A DNA stretch of 64,000 bases from Geotrypetes seraphini (Eukaryota; Chordata; Amphibia; Gymnophiona; Dermophiidae): positions 311,441,963 through 311,505,962 of the forward strand of contig NC_047084.1 of the NCBI RefSeq assembly GCF_902459505.1, in the 5' to 3' direction. Of the stretch, positions 1-10,177 are shown piece after piece (within the stretch, counting starts at the first letter, position 1; every line of letters begins with the position of its first letter). Made by a program: the position numbers and the translations under genes. The notes beneath the pieces are model-generated. The model made no database searches, had not been told where the DNA came from, and saw only the letters and a program-made list of their open reading frames with translations.

Positions 1-1069
1 CTCCCTTACCTTTTGTTCTCCCTTCCTTGGAGATCCTCGGAATGTGTAGGTTTTGTGCTTCTGTGATAGTACTTTTCAGTAGGGACCATGCCTGGTCTAC
101 TGTTTCAATTTTATCCACCTTTTTCTTGAGTCGTTGTTTCACCATGGCTCTCATGCGATCGTATTTGCCCTTTTTAAAGTTAAAGGTTTTGGTTAAGGTT
201 TTGGCACTTTTTCTATTCCCGATGTCAAGCTTAAAGATGATCACATTGTGATCGCTCGTCCCCAGCGGTACCGTAACTTCTACTTCTTTTGTCGGTCCCG
301 TGAGGCCATTTAGCACCAAGTCCAGGGTGACGTTGCCTCTTGTCGGCTCTTTCACCATTTGTTCCAGGAAGCAATCCCCTAGCGCCTCCAGGAACTTGGC
401 CTCCTTGCCGCAGTTGGAGGTTCCTAGTTTCCAGTCTATCCTCGGGAAATTGAAGTCTCCCAATATTATTACATTGCCCGTCTTGCATTCTCGTTTGATT
501 TCCTCTATCATTTCTAAGTCAGTTTCATCCGCCTGTCCCGGGGGACGATAAAAAAGGCCAATTTTCGTGGCTGCACTGTTTTGTCCAGGAATCTTGACCC
601 AGAGGGACTCTAGCTTCTCTTTCGTTTCCATCGTAGCCACTTCAACAGATTCTACTCCTTCCCGCACATATAGGGCAATACCTCCACCTTTCTGCCCTAC
701 TCGATCTCTTCTATATAGTTTGTATCCCTGAAGTACTGTGTCCCATTTGTTTTCTTCATTCCACCATGTTTCTGTTATGCCAATGATTTCCAACTTATCA
801 TTTCTTGCTATTGTCTCTAGTTCCCCCATTTTGTTTCCTAGACTTCTAGCATTCGTATACATACATTTGAGTTCTCTTCGAGTTACTTTTATGGACTTTC
901 TACTCTTTGCTGTCCTTACTGTTACTTTCATGGTATCCTTAACCGCTCCAGTGTTGTTTCCCTTGTTTGTTGTGCGGTCTTCCTCTCCTATGTCTGAGTT
1001 GTCCCTTTCTGCCTTGTCTTCCTTATTTGCTGTGAGATCGTCCTCTCCTGTGTATGAGTAGTAGCCCAT
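1..1069 (-). mobile_element. CR1 LINE ORF2, N-terminal endonuclease part (runs off left edge)
   Basis: On the minus strand a frame beginning with ATG at 1069-1067 stays open to the window edge (about 356 codons). After an acidic leader it carries the apurinic-type endonuclease domain of CR1-clade LINEs: NARSLGNKMGELE and IGITETWW near the start, LGDFNFPRIDW in the middle (about 447-415) and GTSDHNVIIF (about 260-231), whose Asp-His pair is catalytic in this family. The enzyme nicks target DNA so that reverse transcription can be primed from it. The reverse transcriptase should lie beyond position 1. The frame starts 71 bases after the ORF1 stop at 1141. No stop codon was seen in the visible part, so this copy is fairly young. 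Confidence 0.88.
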
Positions 1070-1140
1070 TGTTCCTACATCGGGGCATCCTGTCGTCCGT
1101 GCCATCGACTGGTGGTCGACTGTCGGCTTTCCCCTATTTA

Positions 1141-1443
1141 TTAGTTTAAAGCCTTCTCGATGGCCCTCTTCAAGTTGCCTGCCAATACTCTCGCTCCTTC
1201 CTTGTTGAGGTGTTGTCCGTCCTTTCTATAGTACTTGCTTTTCCCCCAGAACACCGTCCAGTTGCGCACGAAGTCGAAGCCTTCTTCTTCACACCATCGT
1301 CTCATCCAGGCGTTAATAGCTTGCAATTCCCCTTGTCTCTTTCCATCCGCTCTTGGTACTGGGAGGATCTCGGAGAAGGCCACCTTCACCTCCCTGATCT
1401 TCAGCTGTCTTCCAAGTGAGCGGAGCTGGCCCTTCATCTCTTA
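1141..1443 (-). mobile_element. CR1 LINE ORF1, C-terminal esterase (SGNH) part, 5'-truncated
   Basis: About 99 codons on the minus strand match the C-terminal part of the esterase-type domain found in ORF1 of many vertebrate CR1 elements. Visible are a core VAFSEILPVPR strand-turn and, near the end, DGQHLNKEGARVLAGNL, which holds the Asp-x-x-His pair of SGNH/GDSL hydrolases. The upstream half with the catalytic serine is missing, because the copy ends near 1443, so this is a 5'-truncated insertion. It is followed directly by the ORF2 endonuclease frame, giving the usual CR1 order ORF1-ORF2. Confidence 0.8.
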
Positions 1444-1634
1444 AAACCTCTGAAAGATTCAGTGAACAGAAGAATCCCCTCTCCTCAAACTGTCCCCCTG
1501 CCACAATTAGACAGGTCCCCACATCCACCTCTAAGGCCAGTGTGGTAAGCACAATTGCTACTTAATACAGCAGAGTCATCCTGACCAGCCAGTTGAACAT
1601 ATTTATACTCATGGATTCAAGAATTATCAACAAA
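1444..1634. other. unassigned spacer between CR1 and gypsy-type remnant
   Basis: No coding similarity, terminal repeat or RNA signature seen. It may include the boundary of the neighbouring LTR-type remnant, but no terminal repeat could be paired. Confidence 0.3.
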
Positions 1635-2161
1635 TCAGCAATGACAGTCTTTGCAGAAATTTGTAGACTGATTAGAAGGGGTACCCAATTCATCATAAAC
1701 AAGTTTTATTACAGGCTTATGGGTCCTGTCTGACCTATGTACCAATACAGTATCATCAGCATGCTGACCAGATAAGTCATCTGAAACAACAGGCATACTG
1801 TCACTATCAGCTGAATTTTCCTCAGTTATACCACTTAAAGGTACTGGAGTATTAATGTCTGTCAATATTCCCTTATAAGGACTTTTAACAACTGTGGAAC
1901 CTCTAAGCTCAGGTAGAGGTTCAGATTCACTGGATGATTCAGATAAATTTTGAATTGGTTCTAGCCTAAGTATAGGCGGTACTTGAGTTGTGTCATGTAT
2001 ATGTTGTGTGAGAGAAGGGTCACTAAGATCCTCTGCACTGCTAGCATTTCTTTCAGTTACTGTCTTAGGTAGTGACCCATTTGTGAAGCGTCTCACTAAC
2101 TCAATTAGATCTAGGCCCTTGTGATGCTAGTGGGTCATTACAATATCCCATCTGAAATGTG

Positions 2162-2177
2162 GAATCTTCAGACTCTG
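2162..2177 (+). repeat. left target-site duplication of foldback insertion
   Basis: Sixteen bases, GAATCTTCAGACTCTG, are identical to 2703-2718 and flank the inverted arms. Confidence 0.8.
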
Positions 2178-2702
2178 TGGAAATCCAATGTTCTTGATGC
2201 TTCTTTTATTCAGTAAATTCTTTAAAATACAATGTCTACATTTGACATTAAAGGACCCAACATGGGCCGTGTTTCGGCAAAACACACCTGCCTCAGGGAT
2301 CCGAGATATTAAATATGCAACCTTAAGCAAATGTGGAATAACATGAGTGGCTTGACAAACCAAGATGAAAGCAGCCAAAGAGGTACAAAACCGCTAAACC
2401 ACTAAACCGCTCCACCAGCGCTCAGGTTTTGTACCTCTTTGCCTGCTTTTATTTTGGTTTGTCAAGCCACTCATGTTATTCCACATTTGCTTAAGGTTGC
2501 GTATTTAATATCTCGGATCGCTGAGGAAGGCATGTTTTGCTGAAACACGGCCCATGTTGGGTCCTTCAATGACAAATGTGGACATTGTATTTTAAAGAAT
2601 TTACTGAATAAAAGAAGCGTCAAGAACATTGGATTGCCACAGTTTCGCTTGTTTGGGTTGTCCTTTTTCTCTTGTGGAAATTTGGGGTCTTCTTTGCTTG
2701 TT
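2178..2702. mobile_element. foldback (inverted-arm) insertion with 16-bp target duplication
   Basis: Two arms of about 215 bases (2175-2393 and 2425-2643) are reverse complements with only a few mismatches and a spacer of about 31 bases. The insertion is bracketed by a perfect 16-base direct repeat GAATCTTCAGACTCTG at 2162-2177 and 2703-2718. The arms contain a CCTGAGG...GAAACACGG block, which in vertebrates I associate with ends of Penelope-like elements; that part is recollection. Long, perfect target duplications point to target-primed insertion rather than a cut-and-paste transposon. It sits inside the older gypsy-type remnant. Confidence 0.72.
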
Positions 2703-2718
2703 GAATCTTCAGACTCTG
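2703..2718 (+). repeat. right target-site duplication of foldback insertion
   Basis: Exact copy of the 16-base repeat at 2162-2177, marking the right end of the foldback insertion. Confidence 0.8.
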
Positions 2719-5700
2719 AAATTCTGCAGAGTTGTGTGAGCCACAGCTTCATTGTTCATTGTGTGAATAAGTTTGATGTCTTAACTTATGTTTGTATTTT
2801 GCTATTGGCCTGGATGTAGAATTTTCAATTTGTGGCAATCGGACTGATTAACCTATGGGGAGTAGATGATTTCTGTGTAGAGTTTTCTCAGGACCTTTTC
2901 CACTTTTATGTGTCAGCTTGTACACTGACAGGTTTGGCAGCTGAGTCACTACCACATATGGCTCTTTGCATCAGCAATTTCATAGCTTATGTTTGCCTGG
3001 AATATTTAGAGCCCTGATCAGAGTTCTATCCCCAGCTTGTAGCTCTTGGCTCTTGACTCAGGCATCATAGAGGAGTTTATTGTCTGTACTATATTTTGTT
3101 AACTGTCTCCTGAGCTGCTTGATATGCAGCACTGAGTTGCTCCTTGAGATTCTGGATGTATTTTCGATGGTTTGCCTGAAGAGTGTCTATCTGGTATAAC
3201 CACAAAACATACATCCACAGGTAGTCTAGCTTCTTGGCCAAACATAAGATAAGGGGAATACCCCGTGGCATCATTCTTTGTGCAGTTGTAAGCATGTACC
3301 ACGCTGCTTACATGTTAACTCCACTGTTGTTTCTGCCTTGGGTCTAAGGTACCCAACATGTTTAACAAAGTTCTATTAAATCTTTCTGGCTGTTGATCTC
3401 CCTGTGGGTGGTACGGTATGGTATGTGACTTTTTGATGCCACAAACTTTCCACATTTCTCTGTTTAACTGGCTTTCAAATCTCTACCTTGGTCAGAGTGG
3501 ATTCTGTTGGGAAATCCGTAGTGTACAAAATATTTCTCCCATAACATTTTTGCAACTGTGTCTGCTCATTGATTTTTAGGAGAGTAGGCTTGGGCATACC
3601 AGGTAAAATGATCAGTGACCACCAAAATATCACCAGTGTTTCGGCTGTCATTTTCCAAACACAGAAAATCAATGCAAACTAGGTCTAGTGGTCCATTGCT
3701 GGTAATGTGCATTAGAGGTGCAGCTCGAGCAGGCAATATCTTTCTCATAATACACTTCCCACATTTCTTAACATACTGTTCAGTGTCAGCAGGCAATCTG
3801 GGCCCGAAGAACCTGGCTTTGATCAGCTCAGTGGTGCGATCCACACCCATATGGCCTGTCTCATCATGTAAGCTTCTTAATACAGAATCACAAAATCTCT
3901 GTGGCAGCAACAATATTTTGGGGGGGCAGCAGGTGGCATCTTAAGTGGTTCAATATAACAAATCATCTGACATAATCAGACAGTCCCATTCATGAAATAG
4001 AAGAGGTACTTCTGGGTGATTTGACATTATAGACTCAATAGGTTTATTGTACTTCTTGGCTTTCCACACTGGCTCTAAACCTGAATCATTTCTCTGGGCC
4101 TTCTGCAGGTCAGATTTATTTAAAGAAGGTAAACCATCTTCACTTAGGCTGGTGACACTGGTATAAACCACAGGTAGGATGGTGGCAGACACTCCCAGTG
4201 AGGTAACTGCTCACAGGGCTCTGACCCCATCTTCTGGTACTTACACCCATGGGTCAGAAGAATTACTGCTGTACATTCTCCTTGATAGTGCATCAGCATC
4301 AACGTTTACTTTTCCTGGGTGGTATTTCAAACCGAAACCATATATAGCTAGTGCAGCAAGCCACCTGTGACCAGTAAGCATTGAACTTGGCCATAGTCAG
4401 CACATACAGTATGTAAGTGGACTGTTGGCAGTGCATACTGTGAATTTGGCACCATACAGATAGTCATGGAATTTGTCTACTATAGCCTACTTTAATGCCA
4501 GGAATTCCAGTTGGTGAGCTAGATACTTCTTTTTGGGTAATTTTTAGCTGGCAAAAGTGACAGGTCTCATACCCTCTGGATACTCCTGGAACAATACTGC
4601 ACTTAACCCTTCTTGGTTATCATCTGTATGCAGAATGTAGGGTAGCTGACTATAAGCGAAAGCCAACACTGGATCATTTGTCAAACAGTGGATAATATTC
4701 TTGAAAGCTTCTACACACTCCTGGGTCCATCTGGATTCAAAAGGCTCTGATGGTTTGAAGTATGGTAGGCCAAGCTTTTGGGTTTTGCCTCTTCCTGAAG
4801 TTTCCCTGTGGGTTTTGCCTTCCCCCTGAAGTTTCCCTGTGATTTGGTGGGCTCAGTTTCATGCGGGGTACTATGTTGTCCTATCTAGTCTGTAGAGCTA
4901 CTGTTTTACCAGTGGCTTCCTTCTGTATACCTGTAGTTAGAAGTAGACCCAGCCCTTTCCTTATTGTTGTGATAGTGTGCATTGGGAGATGTTTGAGTCT
5001 CCTTGTACTTCTTGTCATTTTCAGAGTTCTTTCTCTCTGGCTGTCTCTCTCATTTGTGCAATTGCACCTCCTTCAGGGCTGCAACTTCCTAGCATAGCTC
5101 AGCCACTAGGGTCTGCAAATTCTTCTCTTGGTCCATAGTCACCACAGTAGACATTACTTCTCTCTCAATCTCTGGAATAGGCATAACACTATTCTGTGTT
5201 CTTAAGGAGGCTATTTCTTTTTGTAAATGCCTAATAGACTCTGTTAAGCAAGCTACTTCATTCATCTGGACAGGTGGTTCAGGGATTTTTTTTTTTTTTG
5301 CCCCTACCAAAACCAGGCTTACTGCCTCCTGCTCTTCTTCCTCTCTGATCTCTTTGAGCAACTGTAAAAGCCCAGCAGGGTTTGCTTTCCTCTCACAGAG
5401 CCTAAGGTGCATGATTATTCTGTCAGCATGGGGAGCACCTCTTAATAGCTGTTCTATCATGGCAGAGGTTTTTTCTTGAGGGTGCCAGGCCATCCTTTCT
5501 GCCTACTCTCCAGAGCAGAGCTTCTGGCCTCCAGAGAGTTCTTCTCCATCTTTTTGACGTGTGCTTCTAAATAAAAATACAGGTCAAGCCCACTCTCTGC
5601 AATGTCAAATGTACTTTCTAAAGCTTCTAGGCACTCCTCAGATGAGGCTCAGGGGTTTTCAGCTTTTACAGCCCCAAGAACCTCTAGAGCTGGGCCCCTT

Positions 5701-5963
5701 AGGCTTTTACCTATTCACCATAAAATAGCCTGCACATTGCTATTATCCTTCCAATGACCTACAATAACTTTTAGGGCCAATGTAATTGAATAAAAAGATA
5801 CTTTGTAGACTTTGGAGCTGCAGCTGAAAGAATTAAGGACTTCCAAATAATGACTTTCAGTGACAAATTAATGTCTATTCCCCAAATAGCTGTTATCCTT
5901 TGCCACCCATCCTTCCAATAGATAGTTTCAACTGACCCTTTACAAAACGAGCAAGAGTCATTA

Positions 5964-7020
5964 GTTTCTTTTCTACATTTATTTAGTTAGTCTTATAGCC
6001 CGTCCTCCCCAGGAGCCAAGAACAGATTACAGCGATACATTCACAATATTTTGGAGGCACAGGATTAAAGGTACATTCACATTACACTAAAGGGTGGCGT
6101 AAGGGAAATAGAGGTGTATTCACAATATATTGGAAGTACAGTACTCCCCCAAAATTCACGGGGGTTCCATTCCAGGAACCCCTGTGAATTTTGAGAAACT
6201 GTGAATATGGTTTTTTTCCTGTCAAAAGGCTGGAGATGCAGGAGAGGGCAGCTGGGGCGCCGGTGGATGCAGAAAATTACTCGCAGTATGCTCCAACCGC
6301 CTTTTCCTGTTACTAAAGTCAGGCTACACCAATCAGATAGCATGTCAAAGCAGCTCCTGATTGGTGTAAATTACTGAGTCTGCAATTCGTGAACCACGAA
6401 TTCATGGGGGTTTACTGTAGAGCATTAAGAGTACATTCACAATACAGCAGGGAAGTGGAGTGAGGGTTACAGAGGTATATTCACACTAGGCTGGAGGTTT
6501 TAGAATTAGATCGGCACAAGTGTGTTTGGATGAACACTAATGGAGACATATAAGGATGTATTTACAATGTATTGGAGACATTTGATTAGATTACATTCAT
6601 CATATACTCGAGTCAGGGCATATAGAGATGCATTCACATTGTATTGGAGGCATTTGATTGGAGTATTTTTGCCATATACTTGAGTCAAGGATTTAGAGTG
6701 ACAGCTAAACTGGCGACATGGGGCTTGTGGGACTTTGGGGTATTGGAAAAGGTATCCGTAGTGAACAATACCCCACTATCAGCAATGAGGCTTAAGTGAT
6801 CGGTTCAGTTGCATGCCTTTAGAGCCTAGCCTTTAAGGTCTTAAGGCGGGTATTCGCTGGTTCGAGAACAGTATGGTTTTTGCCACTTTCCGGAAGGGAA
6901 GTAGGTTATCTATAGCTTGGATGTCCGGGAGAAGCTAGTTCCACAGTTTTGTCACACTATGAGAGAAGGATTGTTTCCGGGCAGTTTCAAGTTGGAGCTG
7001 CGACATTCACAGAGAATGAT
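5964..7020 (-). mobile_element. L2-type LINE 3' region (-) with degenerate tandem repeat
   Basis: The low-coordinate end (about 5964-6015) has the T-rich start and 'CCCGTCCTCCCCAGGAGCC' block typical of LINE-derived 3' tails in this window, read from the minus strand. Towards 6900-7020 a block about a 'CTAGTTCCACAGTTTTGTCACA' type sequence resembles the end of L2 ORF2 as seen elsewhere here. Between them a roughly 50-100-base degenerate unit containing ATTCACA..T and TTGGAGGCA recurs about eight times (6027-6690). It is interrupted by a MITE at 6139-6417. Confidence 0.5.
6139..6417. mobile_element. pogo/Tigger-type MITE (TA duplication)
   Basis: The 279-base unit begins CAGTACTCCCCC and ends GGGGGTTTACTG, flanked by TA at 6137-6138 and 6418-6419. 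Terminal inverted repeats begin CAGT(A)...CCCCC and run for about 30 bases with mismatches. The same family lies in the opposite orientation at 13491-13751, sharing the internal CTCCGACCGCC/GGCGG..GGAG pair and the block around GCAGGAGAGGGCAGCTGGGG. TA duplication and CAGT-type ends fit the pogo branch of Tc1/mariner. It has no coding capacity. Confidence 0.78.
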
Positions 7021-7808
7021 GAAAAAGTTAAAAACATGACTGTGTAATTGATGCTGAAAAAGTTGAAAATGTACCATACAACCAAAAGGCCTGCAACTGA
7101 TTTTCAGTTAGACTCTCTTGCAAATCATATTCCCACACTTTTGATTTCATTGATATGTGTATTAATTATAAAAGGCTTCTAGAAGCAATGTTTGTTTTCT
7201 GTTTCTATTAGTGATAGGAACAGTGAACTTTTTTGGTCCTCATTGAAAGTAATTTAAAATTAAGAATAATTAAAATAATTAATACTGTTAATTTACTTTA
7301 GTATTTTGGATAAACCGGAAGCAAGGGATGTTTTTTTTAATCCATGGAAGCAATTTTCTGCAATGGTGGTTAGTCTATTCATCCAAATGCCTGCCATGGC
7401 ATTTAAATAAATATGTGTAGTTCTTCAGTACATCTATATGAAGAGTCAACAGAACTGAATATACATATGTACTGCTGACTGTAACCACTGGGGCATGTCA
7501 ATTTTAGGGGTAGATTTTTATTTTTTCAAATTTTACAAGCTACTAGTGAACAGATTATGCAGTTTTGCATGCTGAATCTGAAGCTATCTCCAGAAACTGC
7601 TAAAAGTCTTACCTACACCAAATCACAGTTAAAATATGTAGAAATTAGGTAATATTTATTTGAATGTACAAATAGTCTGAACTACTTCTGTAACTACATT
7701 ATTGTCTTTAATGTGTCATATATCTTTAATTTAATGTTATTTAACAATATCCAGCAAAGATGCCATATCTTGTTTGCTTCTGTTTCAGCTCATGATATTA
7801 TTGCTGGC
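7021..7808. other. AT-rich stretch, nothing recognised
   Basis: AT-rich DNA with many short A and T runs and no ORF of interest, no terminal repeats and no clear similarity to other repeats in the window. Confidence 0.4.
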
Positions 7809-7816
7809 CATCTGAC

Positions 7817-9375
7817 GAGTAGTGTACCAAGGGCGGGGCATGGGGTGCGGACCACCCCGGGTGCCAGCCTTAGGAGGGTGTATAGCCGACCGGCCAGGTC
7901 CGGAACCTCCTGCACTGCTCTAAACGGCACCTGCACCTTAGAGCGGCTGCCGTACTTATTCCAAAGCAGAGTTGGCAGCCGTACTGAAGTGCAGGAAGGT
8001 CCCGCGATGACTGCCATCTGCCACCTCTACTCCGGAAGAGGTAAGTGACGTCAGATGGGGTGGACCGGCAGCCACAGTCATTGCGGGATCTTGCCGTAAC
8101 TTCCTGCGTATTCCGGCCCACCCCCTCAGACGTCACTTACCTCTTCCGGAGCAGAGGCAGCAGAAGCAGTCATCTTGGGACCTTGCTGGTTTGGAGGGAC
8201 AGAGGAGCATAGAAGGGTGGTGGAGGGAGAGAAAGGGGGTCAGGGTGGTATGGAAGGGTGGTGGAGGGAAAGAAAGGGGGGCAGGGTGGTATGGAAGGGT
8301 GGTGGAAGGAGAGAAAGGGGGCAGATGCTGATGGAATTGGTGTGCATGGGAAGGGGAGAGAGACATAAGGGGGAAGGATACTGGATGGAATTGGGTTGGA
8401 TGAAAAGAAAGGGGACAGATGCTGATGGAATTGGTGTACAGGGAAAGGATACTGGATGGAATTGGGTTGGAGGGAAGAAAGGGGGCAGATGCTGATGGAA
8501 GTGGGGGAAGTGAGAGAAGAGAGTGAAATGCCAGACCATGGGGGTGTGGGAGAGGGAAGGGAAGGGAAGGAGAGGAGAGGAGAGAGATGCCAGACCATTG
8601 AAGGAGGGAAGGGAAGAAGATGGATGCCAGACCAATGGGGGTGAAGGGAGAGATGGAAGGGGGAGACATAAAGTTTCTGGAAGGGGAATAAAATGAGAGA
8701 AGATGCCATATAGAAGGGGCAGAGAGAGGGTAGACAGTTGATGAAAGGAAGAGAGTGACAAAAAGATGAGGAAAGCAGAAACCAGAGAAGACAAGGTTGA
8801 AAAAAAAATTATATTTATTCATTATTTTTGCTTTAGGAGAGATTCATCGCTGTTTCTGTGGTATTGCATTCTATGCAGAGTCCAGCTTCTTGGTGGTTCA
8901 ATTTAACCTTTGTCTATGTATTTCTATTTTATCCCCTCTTTTACAAAACTGTAGAGCATTTTTTAGTGCCGGCCGTAGTGGTAACAGCTCTGATGCTCAG
9001 AATTCTATGAGAGTCTGAGCTGTTACCACCATGGCTAAAAGCCACACTACAGTTTTGTAAAAGGGGGAGGGGTTAGTTTGTGATTACATATTCCATACTA
9101 GGCGAAGGTGTTTTCTATGTTATGTGTGTTTGAAAGACATGGTTTTCTGTTAGGATTGACTGTGCAGGATTGATCTGTACTAGTCTGGCTTGTTTAGCTT
9201 TACAATGGGTGTATTGATGTTGTACTGCTCACTGCAGTATGTAAGATGCTGCCTTTTCCTAGGTACACTCTTGTGTGACGTGTGGATTGTTACTAAAAAT
9301 CATGTTTTTCATACAGATGGGGGGTGGTCAAAAAATGATGGGCCCCGAGTATCACATAGGCTAGGTACACCACTG
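7817..9375. mobile_element. non-autonomous hAT element, copy 1
   Basis: A 1559-base unit with ends GAGTAGTGTACC and GGTACACCACTG is flanked by a perfect 8-base duplication CATCTGAC (7809-7816 and 9376-9383), the hallmark length for hAT elements. Its first 350 bases hold a GC-rich inverted pair around GACGTCA..CTTACCTCTTCCGG (about 8025-8065 and 8128-8165). The middle (8200-8790) is purine-rich and made of short imperfect tandem units. A palindromic block lies at 8925-9070. It has no transposase. A sibling lies at 43762-45006. Several proline/serine-rich open frames on both strands are artefacts of the purine-rich repeats. Confidence 0.85.
8925..9070. repeat. palindromic block inside hAT element
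   Basis: Arms reading CCCCTCTTTTACAAAACTGTAG and its inverse CTACAGTTTTGTAAAAGGGGG enclose an inverted pair around the central AGAATTCTATGA. A shortened version sits at the same place in copy 2 (about 44615-44705), so it was part of the element before it spread. Confidence 0.7.
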
Positions 9376-9383
9376 CATCTGAC

Positions 9384-10177
9384 CCATAATATAATGTTCC
9401 CTATTCTCCTGATTGTACACATGACCAGCAGCCTTATTTTTACACACCTTTCTATGGACTGAGTATATGATAGCTAGTCTGGAACCAATGTGGGCTTGCT
9501 CAGAAATGCCTTGATCTCTGCGTTTGTCATGCTACAGGTAAGAGGAGGCTCAGAGACTCCAGAACTCCAGTCAAGTAATTGGGTGAGTGTAGTTGCCTTA
9601 GTGTTGTTGGATGATGCTTTCCTGGGTCTTACCCTGCTATCTCCAAGCTGTGTCTTCTCATCTTTCCACCTCTGATCTTCAATATCTTCTTCACTGCATC
9701 TCTTCTTTCCTGTTCCTTTTCACTGCACAACATTTGCTAATAACAAGAATTAATATTCTGCCAAAATATTCCAATATTTAACCTGAAAAAATCATATTTT
9801 TATTACTGATCAATTTCTACTAATTTAAAGCAACAGTAACATTTTTGCAATGCAACAAATACATAGCACTGCTCAGGATAGCTCCAGCACTTGAGCTGGC
9901 CACATAAATTATTTTAAACTTTGAATGTTTAGGAGCTGGTCTCCTTTGCCAGCCTCCTTTACGGTTCTGGGCATGCACCAATTTTTGGTGCCAAAATTCC
10001 ATTTTTGGCTCTTTGCAGCCCCCCTTAACCTCACACCAATTTTGGGCTCTTTTCAGACCCCTTTAACCTTGATCCCTTAGGATATTGAAAATGAGTTGAA
10101 TGACAGTATTGTGGATGAGAATCAAAATATACACTGTGAACAAGATGTATATACTAGAAATTTGGATTCTGGTATCA
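9384..10177. other. unassigned non-coding DNA
   Basis: No gene, RNA or repeat family recognised; about 9940-10080 contains two direct CCAATTTTTGG / CCAATTTTGGG-type short repeats only. Confidence 0.35.

Larger units (their letters stand above)
1635..5940 (-). mobile_element. Ty3/gypsy-type LTR retrotransposon remnant (fossil)
   Basis: Parts occur in the order expected for a minus-strand gypsy element: a gag-like region at about 5089-5640 with a Lys/Glu-rich coiled stretch, reverse transcriptase/RNase H remnants at about 3950-4900, integrase at about 3089-3913 with its zinc-binding head and catalytic core, and a Ser/Pro-rich polyprotein tail at 1635-2096 ending in a basic RSDRTHKP-type motif. 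No pair of LTRs was found. The copy is broken, with many (more than about five) breaks, and is interrupted by a foldback insertion at 2178-2702. It is an old copy; strain or clade assignment is not possible by eye. Confidence 0.75.

Noticed and set aside
2521-2550. Hammerhead-like core CTGAGGA..GAAAC in the foldback arm
   Set aside because: Core words are present, but the flanks do not pair into stem I and no convincing cleavage triplet in place was found.
8133-8822. Long Pro/Ser/Leu-rich open frames on the minus strand (up to 229 codons)
   Set aside because: They overlie a purine-rich tandem repeat in a hAT element, overlap each other in several frames and have no protein motif.
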